This document shows positions 9,328 to 17,349 of a stretch of DNA of 64,000 nucleotides, one piece after another (the first letter of the stretch is position 1; each line of letters starts with the position of its first letter). Source of the DNA: Burkholderiales bacterium PBB6 (GTDB lineage: Bacteria; Pseudomonadota; Gammaproteobacteria; Burkholderiales; Burkholderiaceae_C); the NCBI GenBank assembly GCA_002255925.1, contig NKIH01000001.1:1178001-1242000 (forward strand), in the 5' to 3' direction. The position numbers and the translations under genes were made by a program. Under the pieces are notes generated by a model. That model did not search any database, had not been told where the DNA came from, and worked only from the letters and a program-made list of their open reading frames with translations.

Positions 9328-12174
9328 TCAGCCCGTGTTGCGCAGCCCCGCCGCGATGCCGTTGATCGACAGGTGAATGCCGCGCTGCAGACGCTCATTC
9401 ACCGGGTCGCCTTCACGCTTCTTGCGGTAGCGGCGCATCAGTTCCACCTGCAGGTGGTTGATGGGGTCGAGGTAGGGGAAGCGGTGCTCGATGGAGCGCG
9501 CCAGGCTCGGGTTCGATTGCAGGCGGTCGTCCTCGCCGGTGATCAGCGCCAGCGCTGCGTGCGTACGCTCCCATTCTTCGCGGATGGCGGTGAAGATCTT
9601 CTTGCCCAGGCGCTTGTCCTCGACCAGCTCCACATAGCGCGCGGCGATGCGCAAGTCGCTTTTGGCCAGCACCATGTCCAGGTTCGACAGCAGCGTGCGG
9701 AAGAACGGCCACTGGCGGAACATTTTCTGCAGCAACTCCAGGCGTTGGGCGCGGCCCTTGCCCTCGTCACCCAGGAAGGCTTCCACGGCCGAGCCGAAGC
9801 CGCACCAGCCCGGCAGCGCCACGCGGCACTGGCCCCATGAGAAGCCCCAGGGAATGGCGCGCAGGTCTTCAATCGCGCGGGTGGCCTTGCGCGAGGCCGG
9901 ACGCGAGCCGATGTTCAGCTCGGCGATTTCGCGGATCGGCGTGGCCGAGAAGAAGTAATCGGTGAAGCCCGGGGTGTCGTACACCAGGTCGCGGTAGGCG
10001 GCCATCGAGCCGGCGCTCAGCACTTCAGCGGCTTCCAGGAAGGACTTGGGCGGCGCCTTGGTCGGGTGCAGCAGCGTGGCTTCCAGCGTGGCTGCCACCA
10101 GGGTTTCCAGGTTGCGCCGGCCGATTTCGGGGTGGGCGTACTTCGAGGCAATCACCTCGCCCTGCTCAGTCAGGCGGATCTGTCCGTTCACGGTGCCCGG
10201 GGGCTGGGCCAGGATGGCCTGGTAGCTCGGGCCACCGCCGCGGCCCACCGTGCCGCCACGGCCGTGGAACAGGCGCAGTCGAATGCCGTGCTGCTCACGC
10301 AGGCTGGCGAACATGTCCACCAGCGCGATCTCGGCGCGGTAGAGCTCCCAGTTGCTGGTGAAGAAGCCGCCGTCCTTGTTGCTGTCGGAGTAGCCCAGCA
10401 TCACGTCCTGCTCGCCACCGCCGCGGGCCACCAGGGCGGCCACGCCGGGCAGGGCGTAGAACTCTTCCATGATGCGGCCGGCGTTGCGCAGGTCGGCAAT
10501 GGTTTCGAACAGCGGCGAGACGATCAGATCGGCCGTGGCGCCCTCGGCCAGCACGCCCCGCATCAGGCCGCATTCCTTCTGCAGCAGCAGCACTTCCAGC
10601 AGGTCGCTCACGTCTTCCGTGTGCGAGATGATGTAGTGGCGGATGGCCTCGACACCGTAGTTCTGGCGGCCTTGCAGGGCGGCCTCAAAGATGGCCAGCT
10701 CGCCCTGGGCCAGAGCCGAGTAATCGGCACCGCGCACACGCAGGTTGCGGGCGTCGTTCAGCAGACGCACCAGCAAGTCGCGGCGGCTGTTTTCATCAAG
10801 GGCGCTGTAGTCGGCTTCGATGCGGGCCACGCGCAGCAGCTCGGCCACCACGGCCTCGTGCTGGTCGGAACTCTGGCGCAGGTCCACCGTGGCGAGGTGG
10901 AAACCGAACACCTGCACCGCGCGCATCAGCGGGGCCAGGCGCGGGCCCACCAGTGCCTGGGCATGGTGGGAGCGCAGCGAGCGCTCGATCACCTGCAGGT
11001 CAGCCAGGAACTGCTCAGGCGCGGTGTAGGGGTTCTGCGGTGCCACGGCGTGGCGCAGCGCCTCGGTGCCGGTCAGCTCATGCAGCGTGGCGGCCAGTCG
11101 GGCATACACGCCGATCAGGGCGCGGCGATAGGGCTCGTCTTCGCGGTGCGGGTTGCGGTCGGGCGAGGCCTCGGCCAGGGCCTGCATCTCGGTCGAGACC
11201 GGGGCCAGCATGGCCGAGATGGACAGCTCGGCACCCAGCGTGTGCACTTCCGTCAGGTAGTGGCGCAGCGCGGTTTCAGCCTGGCGCGACAGGGCCATCT
11301 TCAGCGTGCTGGCGGTCACGTTCGGATTGCCGTCGCGGTCGCCGCCGATCCAGTTGCCCATGCGGAAGAAGTTGCTCACCTGGTGGCCCGGCAAGGCTTC
11401 TTCCACGTCGCGGTACATGCGCGGAATCTGGCGCAGGAAGGTCGACTGGTAATACGACAGTGCGTTCTCGATCTCGTCGGCCACCGTCAGCTTGGTGTAG
11501 CGCAGCATGCGCGTCTGCCAGAGCTGGGTCACGCGGGCGCGGATCAGTTCCTCGTTGTCCTGCAGTTCACGGGCACCACGCAGTTCGTCGCGCTGGCTCA
11601 CCAGCTCGGCCACGGCGCGCTCGGCATCCAGGATGCTCTTGCGCTGCACTTCGGTGGGGTGGGCGGTGAGCACCGGCGAGATGAAGGCCTGGTCGAGCGC
11701 GGCTGCGATGTCGGCGGCGCGGTGGTCGGCCCGGGCCAGCTTGTCGAAGCAGTGGGCCAGCGAACCCTCCTGCGTCGTGCCTTCGGCGTCATGCACGGCA
11801 CGGCGGCGCACATGGTGGCGGTCTTCGGCGATGTTGGCCAGGTGCGAGAAGTAGCTGAACGCCCGGATCACGCTGACGGTCTGGTCGGCCGAGAGGTTCT
11901 TCAGCAGACGGTCCAGCACGCGGCCGGCGGAGGCGTCCTTCTTCAGGCGGTAGGCCACCGAGAGCTGGCGCACGCGTTCGATCAGCTCGAAGGCATCGCG
12001 GCCTTCCTGTTCGCGGATCACGTCACCCAGAATCCGTCCGAGTAACCGGATATCTTCAACGAGCGGTTTGTTCTTCTCCGCTGCGTCGCTGACGGACTTT
12101 GATTTAGCAGGGGCCGAGGCCCGCTTGCCGGGCTTGGCCGGTGACGAGGACTGCGATGTGGTGGCGCGCGACAT
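9328..12174 (-). CDS. ppc: Phosphoenolpyruvate carboxylase
   Basis: Anaplerotic enzyme that carboxylates PEP to oxaloacetate. It has 948 residues after a low-complexity Ser/Lys/Ala N-terminal tail. Key signatures are the catalytic-histidine motif [14 protein letters not shown], the glycine loop [44 protein letters not shown], and the invariant C-terminal [11 protein letters not shown] that carries the regulatory C-terminus. The ATG at 12174 is chosen because a GGAG lies 7-10 bp before it. An upstream in-frame extension runs into the hemC control region and adds nothing homologous. It is divergent from hemC across 79 bp. The gene sits between algR and hemC, which are adjacent in Pseudomonas. 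Confidence 0.97.
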   Translation of the reverse strand: MSRATTSQSSSPAKPGKRASAPAKSKSVSDAAEKNKPLVEDIRLLGRILGDVIREQEGRDAFELIERVRQLSVAYRLKKDASAGRVLDRLLKNLSADQTVSVIRAFSYFSHLANIAEDRHHVRRRAVHDAEGTTQEGSLAHCFDKLARADHRAADIAAALDQAFISPVLTAHPTEVQRKSILDAERAVAELVSQRDELRGARELQDNEELIRARVTQLWQTRMLRYTKLTVADEIENALSYYQSTFLRQIPRMYRDVEEALPGHQVSNFFRMGNWIGGDRDGNPNVTASTLKMALSRQAETALRHYLTEVHTLGAELSISAMLAPVSTEMQALAEASPDRNPHREDEPYRRALIGVYARLAATLHELTGTEALRHAVAPQNPYTAPEQFLADLQVIERSLRSHHAQALVGPRLAPLMRAVQVFGFHLATVDLRQSSDQHEAVVAELLRVARIEADYSALDENSRRDLLVRLLNDARNLRVRGADYSALAQGELAIFEAALQGRQNYGVEAIRHYIISHTEDVSDLLEVLLLQKECGLMRGVLAEGATADLIVSPLFETIADLRNAGRIMEEFYALPGVAALVARGGGEQDVMLGYSDSNKDGGFFTSNWELYRAEIALVDMFASLREQHGIRLRLFHGRGGTVGRGGGPSYQAILAQPPGTVNGQIRLTEQGEVIASKYAHPEIGRRNLETLVAATLEATLLHPTKAPPKSFLEAAEVLSAGSMAAYRDLVYDTPGFTDYFFSATPIREIAELNIGSRPASRKATRAIEDLRAIPWGFSWGQCRVALPGWCGFGSAVEAFLGDEGKGRAQRLELLQKMFRQWPFFRTLLSNLDMVLAKSDLRIAARYVELVEDKRLGKKIFTAIREEWERTHAALALITGEDDRLQSNPSLARSIEHRFPYLDPINHLQVELMRRYRKKREGDPVNERLQRGIHLSINGIAAGLRNTG

Positions 12175-12195
12175 AATGGCTCCAGATGATGTAAC

Positions 12196-12244
12196 CCGAT
12201 TACCAATCGGCAATCGTATCAGGTTCGGCCCGGGAGGGGATAAT
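12196..12244. promoter_or_regulatory. ppc/hemC divergent control region
   Basis: The 79 bp between the start codons contains an inverted repeat CCGATT (12196-12201) / AATCGG (12205-12210) with a 3-base centre. A plus-strand GATAAT -10-like hexamer at 12239-12244 has a weak GTATCA 17 bp upstream. If that promoter is real, hemC would be nearly leaderless (ATG at 12254). No regulator is identified. Confidence 0.35.
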
Positions 12245-12253
12245 TCGGCCACC

Positions 12254-13228
12254 ATGAATCCTCAGACCGCCGTGAACGCCGCTTCTCTCGCTCAGCCCGT
12301 GATCATTGCCACCCGCGAAAGCCGACTTGCCCTGTGGCAAGCCGAGCATGTGCGTGACCGCCTGTTGGCTGACCTCGGCCTGCGCGCCGACTTGCTGGGC
12401 ATGACGACCCGCGGTGACCAGATCCTGGACCGCAGCCTGTCGAAGGTGGGCGGCAAGGGCCTGTTCGTGAAGGAGCTGGAATTGGCGCTGGAGAGCGGCC
12501 AGGCGCACCTGGCCGTGCATTCGCTGAAGGACGTGCCGATGGAGTTGCCGGAAGGCTTCTCGCTGGTGGCGGTGATGGAGCGCGAAGACCCGCGCGACGC
12601 GTTTGTTTCGAACCACTACGACAACCTCAATGCATTGCCGCAGGGGGCGTGCGTGGGCACCTCCAGCCTGCGCCGCGTGGTGCAGTTGAAGGCCCGTCGG
12701 CCGGACCTGCGCATCGAGCCCCTGCGCGGCAACCTCGACACCCGCCTGCGCAAGCTTGATGAAGGCGGCTACGACGCCATCGTGCTGGCAGCCGCCGGCC
12801 TGAAGCGACTGGGCCTGGCCAACCGCATCCGTTCGGTGTTCGAGGTGGACCAGATGATTCCGTGCGCCGGTCAGGGCGCGCTGGGCCTGGAGGTGCGCAC
12901 CGGGCAGGTGGCGCTGGCCGCGGCCCTGCAAGCTTTCGTGCACCAGCCCACCTGGCTGGCCACCCATGCCGAGCGGGCGGTGTCGCGCGCATTGGGCGGC
13001 AGCTGCAGCGTGCCGCTGGCTGCGCATGCGGTGATTGATGCTGCGGGTGTGTTGCACCTGGACGTGGCGCTCGGCCACGCCGGTGATCCTTCGCAGCCCT
13101 TGTTGAAGGGGCACCAGCAGGGCTTGGTGAGCACCACGGCGGAAGCGGAAGCCCTGGGCCAGGCGGCAGCCGACGCGCTGCGGGCGTTGGGCGGTGACGC
13201 CTACCTGGCCGGCAGCGCTGCTCTCTGA
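12254..13228 (+). CDS. hemC: Porphobilinogen deaminase (hydroxymethylbilane synthase)
   Basis: Polymerises four porphobilinogens into hydroxymethylbilane, the third common step of tetrapyrrole synthesis. The 324-residue product starts [20 protein letters not shown] at ATG 12254. It contains [40 protein letters not shown] and [10 protein letters not shown]. The dipyrromethane-cofactor cysteine Cys251 is in [14 protein letters not shown]. It heads a plus-strand haem run hemC-hemD-hemX-hemY with short gaps. The nearest GGGAGGGG (12231-12238) is unusually far (15 bp) from the ATG, so initiation may be from a near-leaderless transcript. Confidence 0.97.
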   Translation: MNPQTAVNAASLAQPVIIATRESRLALWQAEHVRDRLLADLGLRADLLGMTTRGDQILDRSLSKVGGKGLFVKELELALESGQAHLAVHSLKDVPMELPEGFSLVAVMEREDPRDAFVSNHYDNLNALPQGACVGTSSLRRVVQLKARRPDLRIEPLRGNLDTRLRKLDEGGYDAIVLAAAGLKRLGLANRIRSVFEVDQMIPCAGQGALGLEVRTGQVALAAALQAFVHQPTWLATHAERAVSRALGGSCSVPLAAHAVIDAAGVLHLDVALGHAGDPSQPLLKGHQQGLVSTTAEAEALGQAAADALRALGGDAYLAGSAAL

Positions 13229-13253
13229 AGCGCGCAGCACGCAGGGCCACCCC

Positions 13254-14138
13254 GTGAGTGAACCCACGGACATCGAAGCCCGGCAGGAAGGGGAGCGGCG
13301 CGTGTTGCTGGCCATCGTGACAAGGCCTGAACCGCAGGCCTCGGCCTGGGTCAGCAAACTGCGTGCCCGGGGTGTGCAGGCGGTGGCTTGTCCGCTGCTG
13401 GTGATCGCCCCGGCGCCTGATCCGGCGGCAGTGCAGGGCGTGATGGCCGGTTTGCGGGCCCCTGACAGCGTCATGTTTGTCAGCCCGAACGCGGCGGCGC
13501 AGTTCTTCGCTTGCCGGCCGGCCCATTGGCGTTGGCCGGGGGGTGTGCAGGCGCTGGCAACCGGTCCCGGCACGGTGGCGGCCTTGCTGGAGGCGGGTGT
13601 GCCGCAGGCGCTCATCGTGGCGCCGCCGCTGGCCTCGGCCCAGTTTGATTCTGAAACGCTGTGGGCGCAGGTGTGTCAGCAGCCCTGGCCCGGCCGCCGC
13701 TTGTGGGTGGTGCGGGGCGAGGGCGGCCGTGACTGGTTCAGCACCACGGCCCGTGCAGCGGGTGCCGACGTGCAGTGGGTGCAGGCCTATGCCCGCTCAT
13801 CGCCCGCAGCCAGCGACGCTTTGTTGCATCACCTGCAGGGCCTGCACGCCATGGGGCCGCAGGCTGTCTGGCTGCTCAGCAGTTCGGAGGCGGTGGACCA
13901 CCTCGAAGCGTTGTTGCCCGGAGTGTCTTGGGCGTCCGGGGTAGCAGTGGCATCGCACCCGCGCATTGCCGAGCGTGCGCAGGCACTGGGAATGGGTTGC
14001 GTGCTGGATGTGCGGCCCACCGTGGACGCGGTGGTGGAAGCGATGACGGCACTGCAGGCGACAGCCCCGGATACGAGTGCTTTGCGGCACCAGTGTGGCG
14101 CCGCTGCTGCGCCCGACCTGCCTGTTGGCGGGGCATGA
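13254..14138 (+). CDS. hemD: Uroporphyrinogen-III synthase
   Basis: Closes hydroxymethylbilane with inversion of ring D to give uroporphyrinogen III. The product is 294 residues from a GTG start at 13254, 25 bp after hemC. A start further upstream would lie inside hemC. The family diverges strongly in sequence, but the expected marks are present: LAIVTRPEPQASAWVSKLRARG, DSVMFVSPNAAAQFF, LATGPGTVAALLEAG, LWVVRGEGGRDWF and the second-domain SSSEAVDHL. Both HemD lobes are therefore seen. A tail rich in Ala/Pro follows residue 280. Position in the hemC-D-X-Y order raises confidence. Confidence 0.93.
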   Translation: MSEPTDIEARQEGERRVLLAIVTRPEPQASAWVSKLRARGVQAVACPLLVIAPAPDPAAVQGVMAGLRAPDSVMFVSPNAAAQFFACRPAHWRWPGGVQALATGPGTVAALLEAGVPQALIVAPPLASAQFDSETLWAQVCQQPWPGRRLWVVRGEGGRDWFSTTARAAGADVQWVQAYARSSPAASDALLHHLQGLHAMGPQAVWLLSSSEAVDHLEALLPGVSWASGVAVASHPRIAERAQALGMGCVLDVRPTVDAVVEAMTALQATAPDTSALRHQCGAAAAPDLPVGGA

Positions 14139-14175
14139 CGCCCTTTGTGGGTGCGCTCTATACAATCGAAGCGAC

Positions 14176-15405
14176 ATGGTGAGCGCTTCTGACAACACCC
14201 CTTCCGACCTGCCCGCAAGCCAGCCTCTGGTGCCGCCGGCAGCCCCTGTGTTCGATGCGGGGGCGGCAGCGCCTGTTCCGCCATCGCCACCACCCACGCC
14301 CCCTGTGTCACCACCTCCCGCGCCTTCCCCGGCCGTGCACGCCGTGGTGACGCCCGGTGCGCGAGGTCAGATCTGGGTGCTGGGGGCCGTGGCGCTCACG
14401 GCCTTGAGCGTCGTCAGCCTGGCCTTGGTGTGGACCACCCAGCAGCGCGTCAAATCGCTGGAGCAGGAGCTGGTGCGCCGCCAGCAGTCCAGCCAGGATC
14501 AATCCACCGAGGCCCGGCTGATGGCCCGCCAGGCGCAGGAAGCCTCCGCCGAGGTGGTCGCCAAGCAAGCCTTGCTGGAAGCGCGCGTGGCCGAATCGGC
14601 CTTGCAGCGCACGCAAGTTGAAGAACTCATCCAGTCTTTGTCGCGTTCCCGCGATGAAAACGTGCTGTCTGATGTGGAGGCCGGTTTGCGCGTGGCCCAA
14701 CAGCAGGCCGCCATCACCGGCAGCCCTGAGCCCACGGTGGCTGCGCTCAAGCAGGTGGAAGAGCGCCTGGCGCGCTACAACCAGCCGCGCCTGGAGCGTG
14801 TGCGCCGCGCGGTCGCCCGTGACCTGGACCGCGCCCGCAGTGTGGCCGCGGCCGACTTGCCCGGCTTGTCCATCCGGCTTGATGAAGCCGTGCGTCTGGT
14901 CGATGAGCTGCCCTTGCTGACCACACCCGAGCGCCGCCCCTTGCCCGCGCCCAAGCCCGTGGCGGCAACGGCTGCCAAGTCGGCCTCGTCGGCTGATGCT
15001 GCGCCTCAAGGCATGGTGGCCAGCTGGCTGGGCGCTGCGTCGGCATTCTGGGACCGCGTGTCCGCAGACGTCTGGCAGGAAGCTCGCTCGCTGGTGCGCG
15101 TGACCAACATCGACCAACCCGAGGCCATGCTGGTGTCGCCCGACCAGGGCTTCTTCCTGCGTGAGAACCTCAAGCTGCGCTTGCTGAATGCGCGGCTGGC
15201 TTTGCTGTCGCGGCAGTTCGACCAGGCCCAGACCGATCTGCAGCAGGCCCATGTGGCGCTCGACCGCTACTTCGACCGCAGCTCGCGGCGGGTGGTGATG
15301 GCCCAAGACCTGGTTCAGCAGGTGGCCGCCCAGAGCCGGCAGGTGCAATTGCCCCGCCCCGATGAAACCCTGGCGGCCCTGGCGGCTGCCAACGCGGGCC
15401 GCTGA
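14176..15405 (+). CDS. hemX: HemX-like membrane protein
   Basis: Inner-membrane protein of 409 residues from the HemX family, historically called uroporphyrin-III C-methyltransferase-like although it lacks the methyltransferase fold. The N-terminus is a Pro/Ala/Ser-rich cytoplasmic tail. One transmembrane helix is at about 65-83 (IWVLGAVALTALSVVSLALV). A long heptad-rich coiled coil follows (QQRVKSLEQELVRRQQ onward) and then a helical periplasmic domain. It lies 37 bp after hemD and 20 bp before hemY. That is the conserved hemCDXY arrangement, which suggests a scaffold role in haem synthesis; its exact role is not established. Confidence 0.88.
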   Translation: MVSASDNTPSDLPASQPLVPPAAPVFDAGAAAPVPPSPPPTPPVSPPPAPSPAVHAVVTPGARGQIWVLGAVALTALSVVSLALVWTTQQRVKSLEQELVRRQQSSQDQSTEARLMARQAQEASAEVVAKQALLEARVAESALQRTQVEELIQSLSRSRDENVLSDVEAGLRVAQQQAAITGSPEPTVAALKQVEERLARYNQPRLERVRRAVARDLDRARSVAAADLPGLSIRLDEAVRLVDELPLLTTPERRPLPAPKPVAATAAKSASSADAAPQGMVASWLGAASAFWDRVSADVWQEARSLVRVTNIDQPEAMLVSPDQGFFLRENLKLRLLNARLALLSRQFDQAQTDLQQAHVALDRYFDRSSRRVVMAQDLVQQVAAQSRQVQLPRPDETLAALAAANAGR

Positions 15406-15425
15406 GGCCCGGCGGGAAGGCGCAC

Positions 15426-16676
15426 ATGCGGTCGGTGGTGTGGTTGATTCTGGTGTTCGTGGGGGCCGTCGTGGCCGCCACGGTGTTGGGGCGCAATGAC
15501 GCGCTGGTGTCGTTCTTTTACGGGTCGACGCGGCTGGATATGTCGCTCAACCTGTTCCTCATCAGCCTGCTGGCGCTGGTGTTCCTGCTGTTTTCGGGTT
15601 TGCAGGCCATCAATGCCTTGCTGAGCCTGCCGGTGCGGGCGCGCGAATGGCGCGCACTCAAGCGTGAGCGGGCCGCTCATTCGGCGCTGCGTGAAGCGCT
15701 GGCCGAACTGCTGGCGGCCCGGTATGCGCGGGCCCAGCGTGCGGCGGAGCGCGCGCTGCTGCTGCAGGCCGAGGCCGAAGTGCTGCATGACGATCTGCAG
15801 TTCACCGCACTGGCGCAATTGATTGCCGCGAACGGCTTGCATCGCCTGCAAGACCGCCGCGGCCGCGACGACCGGTTGCAGCTTGCGCTGGCCTTGGCGC
15901 AAAGCCGCAAGTCGACCGGCCCGAGCGTGGCCGAGGGCGCCTTGCTGTTGAGCGCCGAGTGGGCGCTGGATGACCGGGACGCCACCCGCGCGATGCGTGA
16001 GTTGCAGGCGCTGCCCGCCGGGGTGGGGCGCCGCACGCAGGCCTTGCGCTTGCGTCTTCAGGCCACGCGGCAACTGCGCCAGCCGCTGGAGGCACTGCAG
16101 ACCGCGCGCCTGCTGGCCAAGCACCAGGCGTTTTCGCCGATGGCCGCGCAATCGCTGCTGCGTTCACTCGCCATCGAAGCGCTCAACGACGCCCATGACG
16201 ACCAGCAACTGCAGCAGGTCTGGGAGCGGCTTGATAACAGCGTGCGGCGTGATGCCTTCGTGGTGGCACGTGCCGCCCGCCGCGCGCAGGCCTTGGGCAA
16301 TGTGGCGCTGGGCCGGCAATGGCTGCAGCCGCTGTGGGAGCAGATCGGCCGCAGCGAGGCCGACGAGCGCTTGCAGCTGGCCATGGCGCTGGTGGATTGC
16401 GCACCGGGCCTGGGCAGCGATTGGCTGCCGCGCATCGAGGCCGCGCTGGCGCAGTTCGGCCATGAGCCGGCGCTGGTGGCTGCGGCCGCCATGGCCTTTG
16501 CTGATCGTCAGCTGTGGGGCAAGGCCCGCAGGCCGCTGGAGCAGACCGCCTCAGCCGCGTCGCTGCCGGCTGCCGTGCGTCGCCAGGCGCTGCGCTGCCT
16601 GGCCGGGCTGGCGCGCGAAGAGGGGCACGAGGATCGGGCGGCCGCTTACGACCAGCGCGCGGCCATGATCGATTGA
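15426..16676 (+). CDS. hemY: HemY-like TPR membrane protein
   Basis: Inner-membrane protein of 416 residues of the proteobacterial HemY family. It is not the protoporphyrinogen oxidase also called HemY. Two N-terminal transmembrane helices (about 3-21 and 41-62) flank the typical NDALVSFFYGSTRLDMSL segment. The rest is Ala/Leu/Arg-rich TPR helices, including RAREWRALKRERAAHSALREALAELLAARY. A GGGAAGG sits shortly before the ATG. It is the last gene of the haem run. In Pseudomonas the same family follows hemX. It probably organises haem enzymes or their products at the membrane, by inference from TPR structure and position. Confidence 0.9.
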   Translation: MRSVVWLILVFVGAVVAATVLGRNDALVSFFYGSTRLDMSLNLFLISLLALVFLLFSGLQAINALLSLPVRAREWRALKRERAAHSALREALAELLAARYARAQRAAERALLLQAEAEVLHDDLQFTALAQLIAANGLHRLQDRRGRDDRLQLALALAQSRKSTGPSVAEGALLLSAEWALDDRDATRAMRELQALPAGVGRRTQALRLRLQATRQLRQPLEALQTARLLAKHQAFSPMAAQSLLRSLAIEALNDAHDDQQLQQVWERLDNSVRRDAFVVARAARRAQALGNVALGRQWLQPLWEQIGRSEADERLQLAMALVDCAPGLGSDWLPRIEAALAQFGHEPALVAAAAMAFADRQLWGKARRPLEQTASAASLPAAVRRQALRCLAGLAREEGHEDRAAAYDQRAAMID

Positions 16677-16703
16677 GGGCATATTCAAGTTCCTTGCAAA
16701 TAG

Positions 16704-16733
16704 TTGGCATGAAGTAAAAACCCATGCTATACT
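16704..16733 (+). promoter_or_regulatory. Promoter of the tRNA-Arg pair
   Basis: TTGGCA (16704-16709), an 18-bp spacer and TATACT (16728-16733) stand 12 bp before the first tRNA. The predicted start near 16740 fits a short 5' leader. Confidence 0.75.
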
Positions 16734-16745
16734 GCGAGGCTCAGC

Positions 16746-16822
16746 GCGGCTGTAGCTCAGTTGGATAGAGTACTTGGCTACGAACCAAGGGGTCGTGGGT
16801 TCGAATCCTGCCAGCCGCACCA
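16746..16822 (+). tRNA. tRNA-Arg (anticodon ACG), copy 1
   Basis: A complete 77-nt cloverleaf. The acceptor stem GCGGCTG pairs with CAGCCGC, the discriminator is A, and the CCA end is encoded. The anticodon stem CTTGG/CCAAG encloses loop CTACGAA, so the anticodon is ACG (16780-16782) and reads CGN arginine codons after deamination to inosine. The T-arm contains GGTTCGAATCC. It is identical over its full length to copy 2. Confidence 0.97.
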
Positions 16823-16830
16823 AATAAAAC

Positions 16831-16863
16831 CGAATCAGTATTCGTCAACGGAATACTGATTCG
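16831..16863 (+). terminator. Strong hairpin between the two tRNA genes
   Basis: A perfect 13-bp stem, CGAATCAGTATTC (16831-16843) with GAATACTGATTCG (16851-16863) around GTCAACG, followed by TTCTTC. The T-run is weak. It could be a partial terminator or an RNase processing signal in a dicistronic tRNA precursor. Confidence 0.55.
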
Positions 16864-16904
16864 TTCTTCGGGACGTTCCGCAAAGTGCGAGCCGAAGAGC
16901 CATT

Positions 16905-16981
16905 GCGGCTGTAGCTCAGTTGGATAGAGTACTTGGCTACGAACCAAGGGGTCGTGGGTTCGAATCCTGCCAGCCGCACCA
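16905..16981 (+). tRNA. tRNA-Arg (anticodon ACG), copy 2
   Basis: Base-for-base duplicate of the tRNA at 16746-16822, 82 bp downstream, with anticodon ACG and encoded CCA. No separate promoter is evident, so it may be read through from the first. A strong terminator follows 9 bp later. The carbohydrate locus begins immediately beyond it. Confidence 0.97.
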
Positions 16982-16990
16982 AATAGACGA

Positions 16991-17018
16991 GGGTCAGCAT
17001 GAAAATGCTGACCCTTTT
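16991..17018 (+). terminator. Rho-independent terminator of the tRNA unit
   Basis: GGGTCAGCAT (16991-17000), tetraloop GAAA, complement ATGCTGACCC (17005-17014), then TTTTG. Textbook intrinsic terminator. Confidence 0.92.
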
Positions 17019-17349
17019 GTCGTTCTGGCATCTGCTCTTTCAGGTATGCCGGCCTATCCCGGTTTCAGCCAGACTCAGGGTTCTCGCCCGTATGTCGCGC
17101 GCTGTAATTCGATTACGCTTCGCACGTTTCAAATATCGGCCCCAAACAGGCACGGCTGCGCCCAACAGCCACCGCTGGTGCTGAGCCCATTTGCTATTCT
17201 CGAATTTTCGCCAATTTAACGATAAATCATCCGATGTGCAAGCGCCGGATCGCCATCAAGCCGGCTGAAGCCCGCTGCAGCGCGACCTGAGCACCGCGAC
17301 AAGCCCGCACATCGCCACGCCCACTCCTCAAACCTCAGAGACCCAACCC
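17019..17349 (+). promoter_or_regulatory. 331-bp leader of the GH31 operon
   Basis: I see no gene in this stretch. It is visibly less GC-rich than its surroundings up to about 17230. It holds a promoter-like TTGCTA (17191-17196), an 18-bp spacer and TTTAAC (17215-17220). The putative -10 sits inside a palindromic site at 17214-17227. The roughly 120-nt transcribed leader ends without a good ribosome-binding site before the GH31 ATG. Confidence 0.5.
17214..17227 (+). promoter_or_regulatory. LacI-type operator candidate, GH31 side
   Basis: ATTTAACGATAAAT has the interrupted palindrome TTTAnC/GnTAAA with a CG centre, typical of LacI-family operators. Twelve of 14 bases match a site at 32646-32659 (read on its minus strand as CTTTAGCGATAAAT) upstream of the GPH transporter. 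The LacI gene at 32736-33824 is the likely source of the regulator. Confidence 0.55.

Noticed and set aside
10066-12045. Plus-strand frame opposite ppc
   Set aside because: Antisense shadow of a universally conserved enzyme; no start signal or motif.
16831-16863. Inverted repeat between tRNAs as an insertion-sequence end or attachment site
   Set aside because: No second copy, no transposase and no direct repeat around it. A terminator or processing hairpin explains it better.
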